From AP-15 sp963703855 (GTDB lineage Bacteria; Pseudomonadota; Alphaproteobacteria; ATCC43930; CGMCC-115725): a stretch of DNA of 64,000 nucleotides. Position numbers and translations under genes: made by a program. This document shows positions 56,421 to 64,000 of the stretch, piece by piece. The notes under the pieces are model-generated. The model had not been told where the DNA came from. It did not search any database and saw nothing but the letters and a program-made list of their open reading frames with translations. The number at the start of each line of letters is the position of its first letter. The stretch's first letter is position 1. The stretch lies in assembly GCA_963703855.1 (NCBI GenBank), contig CAVPFW010000007.1, forward strand, positions 62,001-126,000, given 5' to 3'.

Positions 56421-56881
56421 AGGCGGGAGACGATCACGATGGCGGCGATGATGGCGATGGCGTCTTCGAGGAGGGCGATCGGGAGATCGTTGCGGCCGAT
56501 CGCGCTGACCAGCCGGGCGCGGAATTCGTAGCCGCCCAGGGTGCCGGCGACGGCGCCGAGCGCGCCGGCGACGAGGCCGCCGATCGGGGCGTGGCTCGCC
56601 GCGCCGAGAGCGGCGCCGCACAACGCGCCGCTGACGATCCGGACGATGAACGACGGAGGCGCCTTCCGGCTCGGCGTCTTCGGCAGTTTGTCGGCGATCA
56701 GCTCGGCTATCGCCAATATCGTCAGAATATACGGGGTTGCCGCAAAGCCGAGGAACGCCAGCCAGGTGCCGTGCACGTCGAGCCCGCCGAGGCGGGCGGC
56801 CCAGCTGACCGCGGCGAGCGGGGTCAGCGCGCGCAGACCGGCGACGACCCCGATTGCGAAAGCGAGAAGGATCGCGGACAT
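56417..56881 (-). CDS. DUF4126-type small membrane protein
   Basis: A 154-residue protein with about four to five hydrophobic helices (ILLAFAIGVVAGLRALTPLA, GTWLAFLGFAATPYILTILA, IVSGALCGAALGAASHAPIG, LLEDAIAIIAAIVIVSRL) and ELIADKLPKTPSR between them, matching the DUF4126 pattern. Function unknown. It converges with the synthetase gene, overlapping it by 4 bases. Confidence 0.8.
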   Translation of the reverse strand: MSAILLAFAIGVVAGLRALTPLAAVSWAARLGGLDVHGTWLAFLGFAATPYILTILAIAELIADKLPKTPSRKAPPSFIVRIVSGALCGAALGAASHAPIGGLVAGALGAVAGTLGGYEFRARLVSAIGRNDLPIALLEDAIAIIAAIVIVSRL

Positions 56882-56916
56882 GAACCTCTCTCTATCGTCC
56901 GGGAAAGGGGAAGCGG

Positions 56917-56955
56917 CCCCTCACCCCGGCTCTCTCCCCGCAAGGGGGCGAGGAG
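56917..56955. repeat. Palindromic intergenic repeat
   Basis: CCCCTCACCCCGGCTCTCTC followed by CCCGCAAGGGGGCGAG forms a hairpin (CTCTCCCC with GGGGGCGAG). It belongs to the same family as the repeat at 3305-3347. It lies between the DUF4126 gene and the end of the DoxX gene. Confidence 0.55.
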
Positions 56956-56970
56956 AATGGGCGGGCGGGC

Positions 56971-57618
56971 CTAGGTCACGAGCCCGAGGAGGCGGCTCGG
57001 GCGCGGGCCGGCCCGCCGGGAAGAAGCGCGGCTGACGATGACGGCGTCGAGGCCGAGGGCGCGGCCGTAGCGGTGCACGGCGAAGACCAGCATCAGCATC
57101 AGCAGGAAGAAATAGGTCCACGGCCATTCGCCGGGCGCCCAGTACAGGCCGAGCCACAAATTGAGGATCTGCAACGCGCCGATCACGCCCCACAGCCGGA
57201 CAAAGAGGCCGAGGATCAGGGACACGCCGGTCAGGACCTCGGCCGCATAGACGATCGGCGCGAACAGGTAGAAGTGGGGCAACACCACGTGATTGACGAA
57301 ATCGGACTGCAACGGGATCGCGGCATACTTGCCCATCAATCCCATCCAATAAGCGAGGCCGGTCGTGCCGAACGGCTGGTCCGGATGATCGGTGTAATAG
57401 GGCGGCAATTTCCACAGGCTCTGCTGCCACCACAAGGCGCCGATGAAAAACCGGGCAACCCAGCCGAATAAACTCGTTCCCCTGCGTTGCGACGAAATCG
57501 TGCGCCAGGCGTAAGCCGCGATGACGATGCTGGCGACGATCAGCAGCCAGAAGACCGCCGTCGTCCAGCTTGGCTGGGTCAGAAACGTGATGACGTCCGA
57601 GATCGGGTTCGGGATCAT
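56971..57618 (-). CDS. DoxX/TQO-small-subunit-like membrane protein
   Basis: A 215-residue protein with about four to five membrane helices: WTTAVFWLLIVASIVIAAYA near the N-terminus, then WVARFFIGALWWQQSLWKLP, FYLFAPIVYAAEVLTGVSLI and TYFFLLMLMLVFAVHRYGRA. The GALWWQQSLWKLPP and AEVLTGVSLILGLFVRLWG patterns fit the DoxX/DoxD superfamily. Known members are quinone-linked or of unknown function. It is the last gene of the six-gene minus-strand operon and overlaps the GT2 gene by 4 bases. Confidence 0.8.
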   Translation of the reverse strand: MIPNPISDVITFLTQPSWTTAVFWLLIVASIVIAAYAWRTISSQRRGTSLFGWVARFFIGALWWQQSLWKLPPYYTDHPDQPFGTTGLAYWMGLMGKYAAIPLQSDFVNHVVLPHFYLFAPIVYAAEVLTGVSLILGLFVRLWGVIGALQILNLWLGLYWAPGEWPWTYFFLLMLMLVFAVHRYGRALGLDAVIVSRASSRRAGPRPSRLLGLVT

Positions 57619-58316
57619 TGGCGGCGTCCCCCACAGGCGATCCGGGTCAGGGTGGCGCCGATCCGCAGGCTCGCCTTGATCGTGCCCGACAGGCTGCCGG
57701 AGACCTTCGACACGCCGCCGGCCCGCCGCCGGTGATCGACCGGGATCTCGAGGATGCGCAGGCCGGCGCGCGCCGCCCGCATCTGCATTTCGAGGTTCCA
57801 GCCAAAGGTCGTCTCGCGCATGCCGAGCCGGACCAACGCGTCGCGCCGGATCGCGCGCAGCGGGCCCATATCGGTGTAGTGCACGCCGTAGAGCAGGCGC
57901 AGCGCCAAACCGACGGCACGGCCGGCGAGGATCTGGTGCGCGCTCATGCTGCCCGGCTCGCGCCGGCCGCGGATGCGCGAGCCGATGACGAAGTCGTACC
58001 GGCCCTCGATGATCGGCGCGAGCAATCGCGGGATCAGCTCCGGCCGGTCGCTGCCGTCGCCGTCGAGAAACACCAGGATGTCGCAGTCGCCCGCCGCCTC
58101 GGCGCCGGCCCGGCAGGCGCGGCCATAGCCGCGCCGGCTCTCGGTCACGATGCGCGCGCCGGCCGCGCGGGCGCGTTCGACGGTGCGGTCGGCGCTGCCG
58201 CTGTCGACGACGATGATCTCGTCGACCGCATCGCGCGGGACCGCGGCGACAACCCCGCCGATCGCCGCCTCCTCGTCGAGGGTCGGGATGATCAGCGCGA
58301 CGCGCGGCCGCGCCAT
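57615..58316 (-). CDS. Glycosyltransferase family 2
   Basis: A 233-residue GT-A transferase starting MARPRVALIIPTLDEEAAIG. DEIIVVDSGSADRTVERARA, LVFLDGDGSDRPELIPRLLA (the DxD-like metal site) and GRREPGSMSAHQILAGRAVG are typical of polyprenyl-phosphate sugar transferase-like GT2 proteins. Its start lies 2 bases after the radical SAM stop and its stop overlaps the DoxX start, so it is tightly coupled in the operon. It probably transfers a sugar to a lipid carrier or a small acceptor. Confidence 0.9.
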   Translation of the reverse strand: MARPRVALIIPTLDEEAAIGGVVAAVPRDAVDEIIVVDSGSADRTVERARAAGARIVTESRRGYGRACRAGAEAAGDCDILVFLDGDGSDRPELIPRLLAPIIEGRYDFVIGSRIRGRREPGSMSAHQILAGRAVGLALRLLYGVHYTDMGPLRAIRRDALVRLGMRETTFGWNLEMQMRAARAGLRILEIPVDHRRRAGGVSKVSGSLSGTIKASLRIGATLTRIACGGRRQ

Positions 58317-58318
58317 CC

Positions 58319-59384
58319 TCACAGGCTCCAGCGCAATCCGCAGCCGGCGCAGGCCGGCGACGGCCGGTCGCTCAGCAATGCGCTGCGGAAAGCCTGGTAG
58401 CGCTCGCCGTTCCAGATCTCGCGCAGGCTCTGCTGGGTCGCGTCGCCGAGCGTGAAGCCGTCGTAGCCGCGCATCGAAAACGGCGCGATGCAGCACGGGA
58501 TGGCGCGGCCATGGGCGGTGAAATACATCAATGTCCAGGGCCGCCGGCACAACGACCACGGCTGCTTGCCGTCCGGCTGCTTCAGGCTGGAGGCGGGGTC
58601 GGTGGCGCCGGAGGCGTTGAAGCTGACCCCGAGCTGGCGCGCCAACGCCTCGGCCTCGCGAACCAGCCGGGTCTCCTCGCCGCTATCGTCATCGAACAGC
58701 GCCGATTGCGCCCGCGCCAATCCCTGGCCTTCGGGAAAATAGACGAGCCGCTGGAGATAAACCTCGGGGATGCCGAGATCGTGAGCCAGCCTGACGAAGT
58801 CGGCCAGCTGATCCAAGGTCTCCTTGAGCCCGGTCAGCCACAGCGAGACGCCGCGGCGTCGCCGCGCCGAGCTTCTGCTGCAGCGCGCGGAAATTGCGGA
58901 TGTTGCGCAGGATGCGGGCGAACATGTCGCGCCCGCGCACCAGCTTGAACGCCTCCGGCTCGGCCGCGTCGAGCGACAGGCGCAATTCATCGAGCCCGGC
59001 CTCGATCAGCTCGCGCCCCTTGCGCGCCGTCAAGAGGGTGCCGTTGGTGTTGAACAGCACATAGGCGCCGCGATCCTTCAGACAGCGGATCATGCGCGGC
59101 AGGGCGCGCACCATCATCGGCTCGCCGACCCCGTGCAGCACGACGCGGGCGATGCGCGGGAACTGATCGACGATCTTGGTGAACAATTCCCAGCTCATGT
59201 CGCCGGGCGGCTCGAGCGCCTCGAAGGTGCGCGGGCAGGTCGTGCACAACAGGTTGCAGCGGTTCGTGGTCTCGAGATAGAGGCAGACCGGCTCGGTCTC
59301 GGCGACCGGGCCGCGCTCGTCGGCGATATGAGCGAAATAGCGGCGCGGATCGGCCGCGGTCGCGGCGCCAAGGGTACCGGACAT
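58319..59384 (-). CDS. Radical SAM/SPASM enzyme, one frameshift near 58850
   Basis: S-adenosylmethionine radical enzyme. The [4Fe-4S] cluster motif is CNLLCTTC (C-x3-C-x2-C) in YLETTNRCNLLCTTCPRTFE, followed by VLHGVGEPMM and LFNTNGTLL. The C-terminal SPASM domain shows PWTLMYFTAHGRAIPCCIAP and ACAGCGLRWSL with auxiliary-cluster cysteines. Between them the frame slips near 58850: ALQQKLGAATPR should continue RGVSLWLTGLKETLDQLADF. The total is about 355 residues. The ATG at 59384 is preferred (GGAG upstream); a TTG at 59390 would overlap the previous stop. The substrate is unknown. The company of a phosphorylase and three glycosyltransferases suggests a sugar- or nucleoside-derived product. 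Confidence 0.9.
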
Positions 59385-59386
59385 GC

Positions 59387-60697
59387 TCAACTACTCCGCA
59401 ATGCGCGCCGACGACGACGCCAGACATCGAACAGCGCAAGGACGGCAAACAGCCCGTATATCGCCGATTCGATCGGCAGCCGATAACCTTCGCGCAGCAG
59501 CGGCGAGCCCACCTGCACGAGGTAGAGCAGAAATGCCGAGTTGGTCAACCACAGCAAGGACAGCCACGGAGCAAAGCAGGTGAAAACGATCAGCCAGGCA
59601 AAATACCAGGGATAGTGCGGCGACAGTAGAAACATGAACAGGCCCGCCAGCAGCGCCGCGCCGGCGAAATCCTCGTCGGCTTTCCGGGCGAAGGCCACGG
59701 CGACGGCCGCCAGGGCGAGGATTGCGGCGGCGCCGGCGACGTAGACGAGGGCTGGCCACCCGGCGATGGGCGGCCAGGTCCGAAGGAGGCTCCACAGGTA
59801 GAAACCCGAGCCACCTGCGGTGAAGCCTTCCTCCTTGGCATATGCCGGCAGGAAGCCGAGGACCCCCCAGCCGGCGCCGATGAAGGGCAGATAGCCGACG
59901 ATCACCGCAACCGCGAAAGCGACCGGCATCCGCCACTCCCGGCGGCGATAAACCGCCGGGAGCAGCACCGCCGGGTAGAGCTTTACCAGGGCAGCGCCGG
60001 CGAGCGCCAACCCCGCGAGCCACCCGCTGCCCCGCCGGCGGCTCCACAATGCCAATACGACCAACGCGATCAGCGCGGCGTCGATGTGGCCGCTGCCGGC
60101 AAACTCCCACACCGGCAGCGGGTGCCAGGCGTAAACGAGGATGTGCCCGGAAGGCCGGCCGGCAGCGGCGAGCAGCCGCAGCAGCATGGCGACGGCGATC
60201 GCTTCGAGCAGGACCATCGCCGCCTTGATCGCGATCAGCGACTGGCTGATGCGGGTGACGGCGAAAAAGATCGCCTCCGCCGCGGGAGGATAGATCGTCG
60301 GCGCGTAGCTGCTGCGGTTGATATGCGGGAAAATCTGCGGGTCGCGCAATCCCTCGAGGTGCGGATCGACCGGGATATAGCGGTACGGGTTGATGCCGGC
60401 GCCTTCGACCCGCCCGTCCCAGACATAGCGATAGATATCGGTCGACAAATAGGGCGGGGCAAAGAGCACCGGCAGGCGCAGCAGCGCGGCCGTGGCGAGG
60501 ATCATCGCCAAGGTGCGGCGCGACGTTCGGTGGTTCCAGACGAGCCCGACCGCCAGCAGATAAACGACGCCCTGCGCCAGGGCGACCACGACAAACCGGT
60601 CGATGTCGCCCTGCCTCTGCTGATAAAGCCCCAGCGCCGTCAGGCCGAGGAGTGCCGCCGCGCAAGCCACCACGGAGAGCAGGCGGGGTCGGGTCAA
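59387..60697 (-). CDS. Polytopic glycosyltransferase (GT87/DUF2029-like)
   Basis: About 436 residues with ten or more membrane helices, e.g. RFVVVALAQGVVYLLAVGLV, AKEEGFTAGGSGFYLWSLLR and FAGAALLAGLFMFLLSPHYP. A periplasmic-loop DIYRYVWDGRVEGAGINPYR resembles polyprenyl-phosphate-mannose-dependent GT-C transferases. The N-terminus is uncertain: the open frame extends far upstream into the next gene, but a TTG at 60697 overlaps the preceding TGA (TTGA), and GTG at 60673 is an alternative. It uses lipid-linked sugar on the outer face of the inner membrane, by family analogy. Confidence 0.85.
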   Translation of the reverse strand: MTRPRLLSVVACAAALLGLTALGLYQQRQGDIDRFVVVALAQGVVYLLAVGLVWNHRTSRRTLAMILATAALLRLPVLFAPPYLSTDIYRYVWDGRVEGAGINPYRYIPVDPHLEGLRDPQIFPHINRSSYAPTIYPPAAEAIFFAVTRISQSLIAIKAAMVLLEAIAVAMLLRLLAAAGRPSGHILVYAWHPLPVWEFAGSGHIDAALIALVVLALWSRRRGSGWLAGLALAGAALVKLYPAVLLPAVYRRREWRMPVAFAVAVIVGYLPFIGAGWGVLGFLPAYAKEEGFTAGGSGFYLWSLLRTWPPIAGWPALVYVAGAAAILALAAVAVAFARKADEDFAGAALLAGLFMFLLSPHYPWYFAWLIVFTCFAPWLSLLWLTNSAFLLYLVQVGSPLLREGYRLPIESAIYGLFAVLALFDVWRRRRRALRSS

Positions 60698-61485
60698 AGA
60701 TCTGTGCCGATGGCCTCGGCTCTCGGCCAGTCGATGTCGATCGGCCGGCCTCGGCCATCGCCGAGCAAGCGGCTCAAAAAGGCCGCGGTGTGCGGCGCGG
60801 CGTACGGCGTTCGCTCGTTCTGATGGACGCCGCCGAGCAGCTCCTCGGCGAGACGGCGCAGCGATGCCGGATCGTCGACGTCGTACCACATCGGCAAGAC
60901 GACCGTGTCGAGCCCGATCTCGCGAGCCCGGTCGAGGGTCTGCGCCAAAACCTGCGCGGTGCTCCAGTCGATATCCTCGAACAGTCGCGCATGCCGGTTC
61001 TTGAGGCCGATGCAGTAATAGCCGCCATCCTCGGCCGGGCCGAGAACGACCCGGTCGCCCGCTGCCTGCAACGCCTGCGCGGCCTCGACCAGGATCGAGG
61101 TCGGCAGGGTCGGGCTGTCGGAGTTGACCAGACAGGCCGATCCGTAACCCGAGGCGAGCAGATCTTCGGCCGCGTCGGCGAGACTATGGCCGAGGCCGAT
61201 CCGCCGCGGCGGCAACAGCCGGATCGCGTCCGGCACTATCGCGCGAAACACCGGCTCGGACCCCGGCGGCGAATACGCGACGTAGCCGTGGATCGGGGTC
61301 GATCGCGCCGCAGCGCTGATGTTGTCGGCAATGTCGCGGATGAAGCAGGCGCTCAACCCCGCCGCCTCCGCCGCGGACAAGGGCGGCGCGAGCCGCGTCT
61401 TGACATCGCCGACCCGCGGCGCCTTGGCCATGACCGCGACGGCGCAGAACCGGCCGAGACCGCTCAGCGGCAACGGCTCGCTCAT
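60694..61485 (-). CDS. TIGR04282/DUF2064-type transferase (rSAM-associated transferase 1)
   Basis: A 263-residue nucleotide-sugar-transferase-like protein. FCAVAVMAKAPRVGDVKTRL is the family N-terminal signature after a short leader, followed by CLVNSDSPTLPTSILVEAAQ (DSP motif) and LGPAEDGGYYCIGLK. The family is named for its association with radical SAM/selenodomain proteins and occurs in arsenosugar-type clusters, where it is thought to move a sugar. It overlaps the upstream phosphorylase by 4 bases and the downstream GT87 by 4 bases. Confidence 0.88.
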   Translation of the reverse strand: MSEPLPLSGLGRFCAVAVMAKAPRVGDVKTRLAPPLSAAEAAGLSACFIRDIADNISAAARSTPIHGYVAYSPPGSEPVFRAIVPDAIRLLPPRRIGLGHSLADAAEDLLASGYGSACLVNSDSPTLPTSILVEAAQALQAAGDRVVLGPAEDGGYYCIGLKNRHARLFEDIDWSTAQVLAQTLDRAREIGLDTVVLPMWYDVDDPASLRRLAEELLGGVHQNERTPYAAPHTAAFLSRLLGDGRGRPIDIDWPRAEAIGTDL

Positions 61486-62305
61486 CGCCGCGGGCCGACG
61501 GCGCTGCGCCAGGCCCGCGCCGCAGCCGCGATCACCGCCAACGAAGATTTGGCGCCGTCGGCCTCGCCTTTCTCGAAATCTCCGGCGGTCACCGCCATCC
61601 GGTTGGTCACGTGGGCGAAGCACAGAACCGGCTTGCCGCGGGCCCGGGCAAAGGCGTAGAGCGCCGCCGCCTCCATCTCGACCGCGAGGATGTTGCGGGC
61701 CCGGGCGCTTTCGATCGCCGCTGCGGTCTCGCGGAACGGCGCGTCGGTGGTCCAGGCGGCGCCGCGGTGAACCGGTTCGGGCGACCCGGCGAGTGCTTCG
61801 AAGACGCTGTCGACCAGGGCGACGTCGGCCTCGGCGAATTCCGCCGGCGGCAGATAATGATAGCTGGCGCCTTCGTCCCGGAGCGCGCGCTCGATCAGCA
61901 CGAAATAGGGCGGCGGCCCGCGCGCGACGATCTGGCCGGCCGAGGTCATGCTGATCAGCAGGCGGCAGCCGGAGACGAAAAGCTGTTCCGCCAGCAGCAC
62001 GGCAAACGAGGCGCCGACCGCGCAGCCGATGATGCCGAAACGCTCGGGGCCATGGTCGAACTCGTAGAGATCGGTGTGGTAGCACGCCCAGCCCGGCGAG
62101 CGCCGCGCCGTTCCGGCCCGACGCAGTCCCCGCACGATGTCGCCGTCGGGGTCGAGGATGCAGATGTCGGGGACCTCGGCGCTGGCCAGGCCCTTCTGGC
62201 GGCGCGCCTCGCGCAGCAGGTTCGCCGGCTCGAACACCGAGGCCGCGGCAAAATCCTTGCCCGCCAGGATCGGCGCGGCTTGGTCGCGCGGCTACGGTCG
62301 CTCAT
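61482..62305 (-). CDS. Nucleoside phosphorylase family protein, N-terminus frameshifted
   Basis: The intact frame from GTG 62237 gives 251 residues with the phosphorylase fold: FGIIGCAVGASFAVLLAEQL, LISMTSAGQIV, and NILAVEMEAAALYAFARARG with the ribose-binding VEMEAA. Upstream of the GTG the same frame still reads protein-like sequence (APILAGKDFAAASVFEPANL) back to a TAG, while an ATG at 62305 starts MSDRSRAT in another frame. A small indel near 62285 would join them, so the true start is probably 62305. It should cleave a purine-type N-glycosidic bond with phosphate. A similar phosphorylase (HpnG) follows a radical SAM enzyme in hopanoid side-chain synthesis. Confidence 0.82.
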
Positions 62306-62574
62306 GTCTTCGCTGATGGGCATATCCCCGTTGTTGGGCACCTGCCTCGACCCGTCAAGGCCGGCGATCGAAGCCTTGCTGGCCGTTCGGCGCGCCGCGA
62401 AATTCGAAGCTTGTCCCAAAGGCCGCCCCGCGCGACAAGGTCGCGCCGAAGTGCTGGCCGTCGGCGGGATGATCTGGACCGCGACCCAGGTACTCCTGCG
62501 GGCACCGCCGCATCTCTGATTTGATCGGTCTGTACGCCGCCCGAGCTCAACGAAATCCAGTGAGGGGAGCCGCC

Positions 62575-63969
62575 ATGTCGCTGAGCCGCGAGTTCGCCCG
62601 GTTCGTCGCCAACCTGAAATACGACGACCTGCCGCCGGCCGTGGTCGATCGGGCCAAGGGGGTCACCCTGGAGGCGCTCTCCTCGGCGTTGGTGGCGCAC
62701 CGGATGCCGGCCAGCCGGCAGGCATTGGCCTTGATGCAGGAGGAAGAAGCGGGCGGCGGCGGGGTCGCGACGGTGCTGTGCCACGGCGCCAAGCTGACCA
62801 AGGCCGGGGCCGCCTTTGTCAACACCGAGACGATCTTTGCCGGCGGCAAATGGGACACTTTCCGCATGCTGACCCATCCGGGCACGGCGATCCTGCCGGC
62901 GGCATTGGTCGCGGCGGAGGTTTCCGGCGCTTCCGGCCAGGCATTCCTGACCGCAATCGCCGCCGGCTACGAGGTCATGGAGCGGATGGCCGCCGAGTTC
63001 ATCCCGACGGTCATGTCGCGCGGCTTTCATGCGGGGCCGGTGTTCGGCATTTTTGGCGCCGCGATCGCCGCGGCCAAGCTCGGCGGCCTCGACGAGCACC
63101 AGATCCATGGCGCCATTGCCCAATGCGTCAACCTCGCTGCCGGCAATCTCGAAGGGGCGCGCAGCGGCGGCCGCTCACTGCGCGAGGGCGGTGCGGTGCG
63201 CAACGCATTGCTCGCCGTGGCCTTGGCCAAGCACGGCACGCCGGGCGGCGAGACCACCTTGGAAGGCGAGGCCGGCTTCTACCACGCCTATGCCGGCAAC
63301 AACCGCGGCGAGTTGCGCTACAGCTTTACCGGCGATGTCAGCACCGAACTGGCGAAAATCACCCAGGGCCTCGGCCGCGACTGGATCTTTCTCGAGACGC
63401 TCTACCGGATCTATTCGACCGCCGGCTACAACATCGCCCATATCGACGTAACCGCAGCGCTGTGCACCGAGCACAACCTGAAATACGAGGACATCGACCG
63501 GATCGAGGCCCTGGTCAACTGGTTCGAGACCGAATACCCGAGCCCGGCCTTTCCCAGCCGCGGCATCGAGAACCCGCCTAACGTCGGCAGCACGCAATAC
63601 TTCACAGCCTGGGGCGCCGCCGAACGCGGTTACCCGTTGTTGCGCGGCGACCGGCCCGGCCCCGGCGAGAGCGATCCGCCCGAGGTGCTCGATCTGATGC
63701 GCCGCGTGACCCTGATCCCGACCGTGCGCCGCACCCTGTTCGGCCCGCGGATCACGGTATTTTTAAAGGACGGCCGCAGCTTCACCAAGGAAGGCACCGG
63801 CCGCGAGTTCATCTGGGATTTCGAGGAGGAAGCGCGCCGCATCCGCCCCATCGCCCCCGGCCTCGCCATCCCCGAAACGCAATTCGCCGAGCTGATCGAC
63901 ACCTGCCGCCACCTCGACACAACCGGCCGCGCCGCCGACAAGCTGATCGCGCTGACCATCCCGTCGTGA
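62575..63969 (+). CDS. MmgE/PrpD family protein
   Basis: A 464-residue protein of the 2-methylcitrate dehydratase/cis-aconitate decarboxylase superfamily. It starts MSLSREFARFVANLKYDDLP and has FVNTETIFAGGKWDTFRMLT, LTAIAAGYEVMERMAAEFIP, RGFHAGPVFGIFGAAIAAAK and HGAIAQCVNLAAGNLEGARS. Family members dehydrate or decarboxylate tricarboxylic acids; the motif set here fits the many uncharacterised members rather than true PrpD. It is transcribed divergently from the phosphorylase operon, with a GAGGGGAG ribosome-binding site. The substrate is unknown. Confidence 0.88.
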   Translation: MSLSREFARFVANLKYDDLPPAVVDRAKGVTLEALSSALVAHRMPASRQALALMQEEEAGGGGVATVLCHGAKLTKAGAAFVNTETIFAGGKWDTFRMLTHPGTAILPAALVAAEVSGASGQAFLTAIAAGYEVMERMAAEFIPTVMSRGFHAGPVFGIFGAAIAAAKLGGLDEHQIHGAIAQCVNLAAGNLEGARSGGRSLREGGAVRNALLAVALAKHGTPGGETTLEGEAGFYHAYAGNNRGELRYSFTGDVSTELAKITQGLGRDWIFLETLYRIYSTAGYNIAHIDVTAALCTEHNLKYEDIDRIEALVNWFETEYPSPAFPSRGIENPPNVGSTQYFTAWGAAERGYPLLRGDRPGPGESDPPEVLDLMRRVTLIPTVRRTLFGPRITVFLKDGRSFTKEGTGREFIWDFEEEARRIRPIAPGLAIPETQFAELIDTCRHLDTTGRAADKLIALTIPS

Positions 63970-64000
63970 CCAACGCGATGCTTCTAAAACAACAGCATAA

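Overview
The window looks like chromosomal DNA of a high-GC alphaproteobacterium, probably Rhodospirillales-like. The pointers are an alphaproteobacterial RNase E with a long acidic insert in its S1 domain, rne facing mrcA-prfB, an LdtR-type MarR regulator, a PqqA peptide, CtrA-like TTAACCAT boxes, and small palindromic intergenic repeats typical of the class. There are no rRNA genes, prophage, CRISPR array or intact insertion sequence. One tRNA (Gly, CCC) is present.

Layout: 1-4.6 kb holds the 3' part of a hydantoinase/oxoprolinase gene, a fumarase/aspartase-family lyase, the N-end-rule leucyltransferase bpt and a small lipoprotein. 4.8-8.1 kb has an M6-like secreted metalloprotease interrupted by an in-frame TAG, and a zinc alcohol dehydrogenase. 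8.3-13 kb has serC-serA and a Na/Pi cotransporter on the minus strand. At 13.4 kb there is a 26-codon pqqA with a good promoter, followed only by what looks like a pqqB stump, then maiA. 14.9-24.9 kb is envelope and housekeeping: DsbA-like protein, M48/TPR protease, rne with three in-gene repeat arrays, mrcA, and prfB with a textbook +1 programmed frameshift site. A ThDP lyase (HACL/oxalyl-CoA decarboxylase type) follows. 26.8-29.9 kb is a gene-poor, partly AT-richer island with an array of about eleven degenerate 18-bp repeats, decayed toxin-antitoxin relics, two copies of a roughly 100-130 bp MITE-like element and an intact RelE/Phd-type module in toxin-first order. 30.2-34.4 kb is a valine/isobutyryl-CoA catabolic operon followed by an LdtR-like regulator and a DUF442 phosphatase. 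35.2-50.8 kb contains two RND efflux systems (one as an adaptor-pump fusion), two SDRs, small genes with CtrA-like sites and a strikingly degenerate ABC exporter. 51-56.9 kb has a cupin, a dienelactone hydrolase, a D-aminoacylase, an acyl-CoA synthetase and a DUF4126 membrane protein. 57-62.3 kb is a six-gene, overlap-coupled minus-strand operon: phosphorylase, rSAM-associated transferase 1, GT87-like membrane transferase, radical SAM/SPASM enzyme, GT2 and DoxX. The window ends in an MmgE/PrpD gene.

The most interesting points are the six-gene phosphorylase/radical-SAM/glycosyltransferase operon, the ABC exporter with a broken ATPase site and a roughly 300-residue insert, the orphan pqqA with its stump, and the iteron-like repeat array. 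A strong caution applies: at least seven otherwise intact genes carry one-base or compensating frameshifts, several of them in homopolymers. This looks more like consensus indel error in a long-read assembly than real decay, and it may also have created the adaptor-pump fusion.
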